This document shows positions 60,401-64,000 of a stretch of DNA of 64,000 nt, piece by piece. The position numbers and the translations under genes were made by a program. The notes under the pieces are model-generated. The model saw nothing but the letters and a program-made list of their open reading frames with translations, was not told the DNA's origin and did not search any database. Where the stretch lies: contig NC_034409.1 of the NCBI RefSeq assembly GCF_002078875.1, positions 13,024,434 to 13,088,433 on the forward strand, in the 5' to 3' direction. This DNA is from Numida meleagris. Taxonomy: Eukaryota > Chordata > Aves > Galliformes > Numididae. Numbering within the stretch: the stretch's first letter is position 1; every line of letters starts with the position of its first letter.

Positions 60401-62090
60401 GGCATCCTTTCTTTCAAAAATACTAGAGGGTTTTTTTACAGAACTTGATAGTAGTGACTCTGTGACCCGACACCCCACAAACAAGCCTGCTTGCTGCAGC
60501 ACTTGGTGGGCAGTGCTTTGTTAGACCTGGATCTTTCTCTGGGTCAGTGGTGCTGTTTGGTTTCTTTCTGCAGTTCATAGTATTGAAAATCATTTCACCC
60601 TTTGTCCAGATGAATGTGTCTCATTCTGGAAGGAGGCTTGTTTTCTCTAGCAGCATATTTCCCCTGTGAGATAGGAACATTGGAAGGTTATTCTGGCCTG
60701 GAAACTGCCACTTGTTTAGTCAGAAAGATAAACATTATCTATATTTCTTGTTCTTTCCTATCTATTGTATTGTCCTGGAGAGCAGTGGGAAAAGTGGAAC
60801 CAAATGGCAGAGACCTTGCCAAGCCTTGTGACGTGATGAATGACTTCTCACATCCCAGGGCCTGACATGGGGAGAGGCCACAGAGGGTTGTGCTGCTGTT
60901 TTCGGATGTTAAAAGGCTGATCACCTGCTCATTACTCACATTTATCACACAGAGAGAGCTCTCAGGAGCAGGACACACATGGCAAATCCAGTGCTGCCAT
61001 GAAATATTCCTCTTCAATAGCATGGCCAGTATACATAGAAAACTGGTTTTCAGCCTGCACCAGCTGATTGTGTCCTTGGTAACTCACGATTATTCAACCA
61101 GACACGTTGAATGCTGAGGCCAGAAAGTCTCTCTCAATTATGGAAAGAAAGATAATCCCAGGTTTCTCTAAGCCTTCTAGCCAGTGAGTGTTAATGCACT
61201 CTCTTTTCCCTTTTCCTTCCTTCCCCTCCACTATGATGCAAATGTTCAAGGTCTCCCGATATTTCCAGAGAGCATCCAACATCTGCTCCCTGTGGACAAC
61301 CAACATACAAATCTCTTCCAACCCAAGCTGAGGCTGGGAACTGGAGGGGAATGAAGGATGGGGTGCCAGTGCCCCAACCACCAATGGCCACAAGGAATAA
61401 CGTATTAGAGCTGGTGAGCAGATCTCCTGCATGTTTGCACATCCTAAAGCTTCTGCTTCAGAAACAGGCTCAGCAATGGCTTTGCAAATGTTTCCAACAC
61501 CCAGCGATCTCCTACACCTGGAAGGCTGGAATTGTTAATAAGACTTCTCATTGCCAGGTATACCCCAAGGTACTTGTCACCCTGGGGCACAGATGGGCAG
61601 GTGTGGGGCACTGAAGCACTGGTGCAGTTCAGAGAGAAACCTGCAGTACACATCATTTTATGGAGGCCGGTGTAGAATAGAAGTCTGGAGGAGTGGGGAT
61701 TTGTTTTTTATAAAAGGTGTAGGGTGAAGCTTGGACCTGAATGGAGATGGATTTGTCACTTGCTGTCATTCCAGGTTCTCACAGATAACAGACCTGAGCT
61801 GGAAAAACTCCACTGATTTTACCCCCTGAGGAGACACTTGTGAAAATCCCACAAGTAATATTAATATCAAAGTGCCTAGATAGAAGATGGGAACTGCCTG
61901 CTTTGTTCCCAGGTCCCCACCAGGATGGAAAATCTGCCAAGGGGAACTTTACAAAGGCCACGGGGAAACAGCCTCTGCTTTGCAGTAAGCTACTGAAAGT
62001 GTATGAGTTCCTCACCTGTTCCCCTGCAACTTCCACAGGCCCTTAACATCCAGCCCTTACAGACCCCTCCCATTTTCCATTTTAATGCAC
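57496..62090. other. Unique DNA
   Basis: No gene or interspersed repeat is recognised. A T-run of 19 lies at 58636-58654. Confidence 0.45.
58636..58654. repeat. Poly-T run (19)
   Basis: Uninterrupted T run, likely length-variable. Confidence 0.9.
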
Positions 62091-62255
62091 AGAATCATAG
62101 AATCATAGAATATCCCAAGTTGGAAGGGACACACAAGGATCAGAGTCCAACTCTTGGCCCCACACAGGACTACCCAAAATGCAAACTCTATGTCGGAGAG
62201 TGTCATCCGAATGCTCCCTGAACTCCAGCAGCTCGGAGCTGTGACCACTGCCTAC
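62091..62255 (-). repeat. CR1 LINE 3' fragment, antisense
   Basis: Starts with agaatcatagaatcatagaa, then 'tatcccaagttggaagggac', 'ggactacccaaaatgcaaac' and 'gaactccagcagctcggagc'. Same subtype as 56952-57495 but shorter. Confidence 0.92.
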
Positions 62256-64000
62256 GGGATGGGTCAGAGGGGTTTCTGCCCCTGTAATGCCATCACCTGT
62301 TAATTTGGCACAGCCCATATCACACTGACTTTGTGACGCACTCGTGGGCTTTCAGTTTCCAGGGAAGGGTGAATGGATAAGACAGCAGGCTTCACAAGAA
62401 GGAATCAGGAAAGAACTTCCCAAGGCCTTTTCCACAAGCAATCTATTCTTGGGCCTTGACGGATGTTAAAAGTTGCATTGTAAGAATTTGCACTGTGTTT
62501 ATCCCAGTGGCCACTCACAACTGGGAAAAAAAAAATGGGAATGACACAAATATTCCAGAAACATGTTTGCACTCTATGCACTTTTTATGCCAGATGAAAA
62601 GGCAGGAAATGTTAACACAAAGAAAGGAAGCATGTTAAAAAGACTGAAACTTTCATCACCGACTATTGAAATTCTCAAACCAAGGACTGGTAGGAAAGGT
62701 TGCTTGTTCTCAGAGGTAAGACAGTGCTGTTTCCTTTCTTCTTTATGCAGCAAACATTCATGACAAATCCAAACCACAGTTGTAGAGCATGAGGCAAAAA
62801 GCTAATGAGGCTTGTGTCAGAACGCATCTCTGTCGTATCATCAGGTCTGTCATCAGATGGTAGATCATACCTCAGTTAGTCCCTGTACAAATGCTGTATT
62901 ATTGCAATGTATTGAAGTGTGACATTATTTCAAAGGCAGTGGTCTTTAAAAATCCAGATCAGCAGAACAATAAGGAGAATTAGAAATGTTGTCAGCCAAC
63001 AGTCATACTCTGTTCTACCTGATGAATCAGCATGGCTTGGGTCAAATAGCCAATGCAAAAAGATTAGAGAAAGGAGCTACGGGTCACCACGACACAGTAA
63101 CCTACTTATACACTGCTCATTGGTCAACTTAGGTCCTGAAGTAGAAGGTTTATATCTTGTTATGTATATAAATATACACATAATATAAATGTATGATATA
63201 ATGTAATGTACATATACATATATAAAATTGCAGCTACCAGGTATTTATAGGAAAAGTAACATTTAAAAATAATCTACTTAAAAGCTGTTACCATGGACAG
63301 ATTTTAGCAATGGATTCCATAGATAAACTGTATGTATTCAAAATTACATCCTTTAAACTTGGAGAAAGTATGTGCAGTATTCACAGATCAGTTTTTAACG
63401 CACAGTCTGCCCCATGAAGACCAAGAACACCAGCAACGCCATTTTTGTCCTGCAGTTGGATGTCACCTGGCAAATGTGGGTCAGGCCAGAACACTGTGCT
63501 GACTGCAATTGCTGTTATTTGGGGCAATCAACTCTCCTTTGCGGGGATAGCAGCCTCCCAATGGGGGCAGAAAGGATTTAAGCAGAGATTACATCTCTGT
63601 TGCAAATTTGCAAGAAGGATTCGTGGAGGCCTTTGTGGGCCATTACCTCCTTTTATAAATCCCATGTCTGACCATATCTATGGTTAAGCCATCTGCTGGG
63701 TGCTTATCTGGCCCAGGAATGAGAATGATGGCAGCTGATCCCATTAAAATTTAACATCTTCCCTAGGAAAATACCTTGACTTTGTCTACCTTTTTCTTTC
63801 AAGGTCTTTACCATCCCTCATCAGCTTTTGGCCAAGAGATCTTCAAAGCAGAACTTTTTAAAACTTGCATGTTCACGTCACTTTAACTCTGGGACTGGAC
63901 AAGAGCTTCAGAAATAGAGCCTATTATCTGAGGTCAAGATTTAAATCTGTAAGGTTCGGATCTGACATATTCAAACTGCAGACTGTGTAGAGAACAGACC
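62256..64000. other. Unique DNA
   Basis: No gene is recognised. An AT-rich low-complexity tract (irregular TATA units) lies at 63155-63225. Confidence 0.45.

Overview
The window is vertebrate nuclear DNA, almost certainly from a bird and plausibly a galliform. The evidence is the number of CR1 LINE fragments: seventeen are recognised, and most end in the avian ATTCTATG-type 3' octamer. There is also a solo LTR of ERVL type, the background is AT-rich with few CpGs, and the ORFs are short and non-bacterial. Operons, rRNA, tRNA, CRISPR arrays, plasmid or phage modules and an intact multi-domain gene were all looked for and not seen.

Coding content is sparse. Two segments on the minus strand look like internal exons. 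The first (25261-25371, 111 bp) has a strong acceptor, a gtaagt donor and one open frame, with phase 1 at both ends. The second (15594-15770, 177 bp) has a G|gtaaag donor, a weaker acceptor and phase 0 at both ends. The simplest reading is one minus-strand gene with most of the window as intron. The phases do not fit direct splicing of the first to the second, so another exon between them or a different transcript structure would be needed. I could not name the gene from the peptides. Four weaker exon-like segments are also given: plus strand at 386-453, 7085-7181 and 43252-43330, and minus strand at 34932-35044.

Layout: 1-15.6 kb is non-coding with five CR1 copies and one much older CR1 relic. 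From 15.6 to 25.4 kb come the two likely exons, one 0.8 kb CR1 and about 8 kb of intron-like unique DNA. From 25.4 to 33.2 kb is unique sequence with two CR1 tails, a 20-bp perfect palindrome and a T19A11 run. At 33250-33778 lies a complete solo LTR flanked by a 5-bp ACTTA duplication, with TGTCA/TGACA ends, a TATA box and a dense CpG cluster. From 33.8 to 64 kb is mostly unique AT-rich DNA with eight more CR1 fragments, including two in sense orientation close together at 47.7-49.3 kb.

No previously undescribed biological system was found. The observations most worth checking are the two minus-strand exons, the plus-strand exon-like segment at 7085-7181, the CpG-rich LTR, and the long perfect palindromes.
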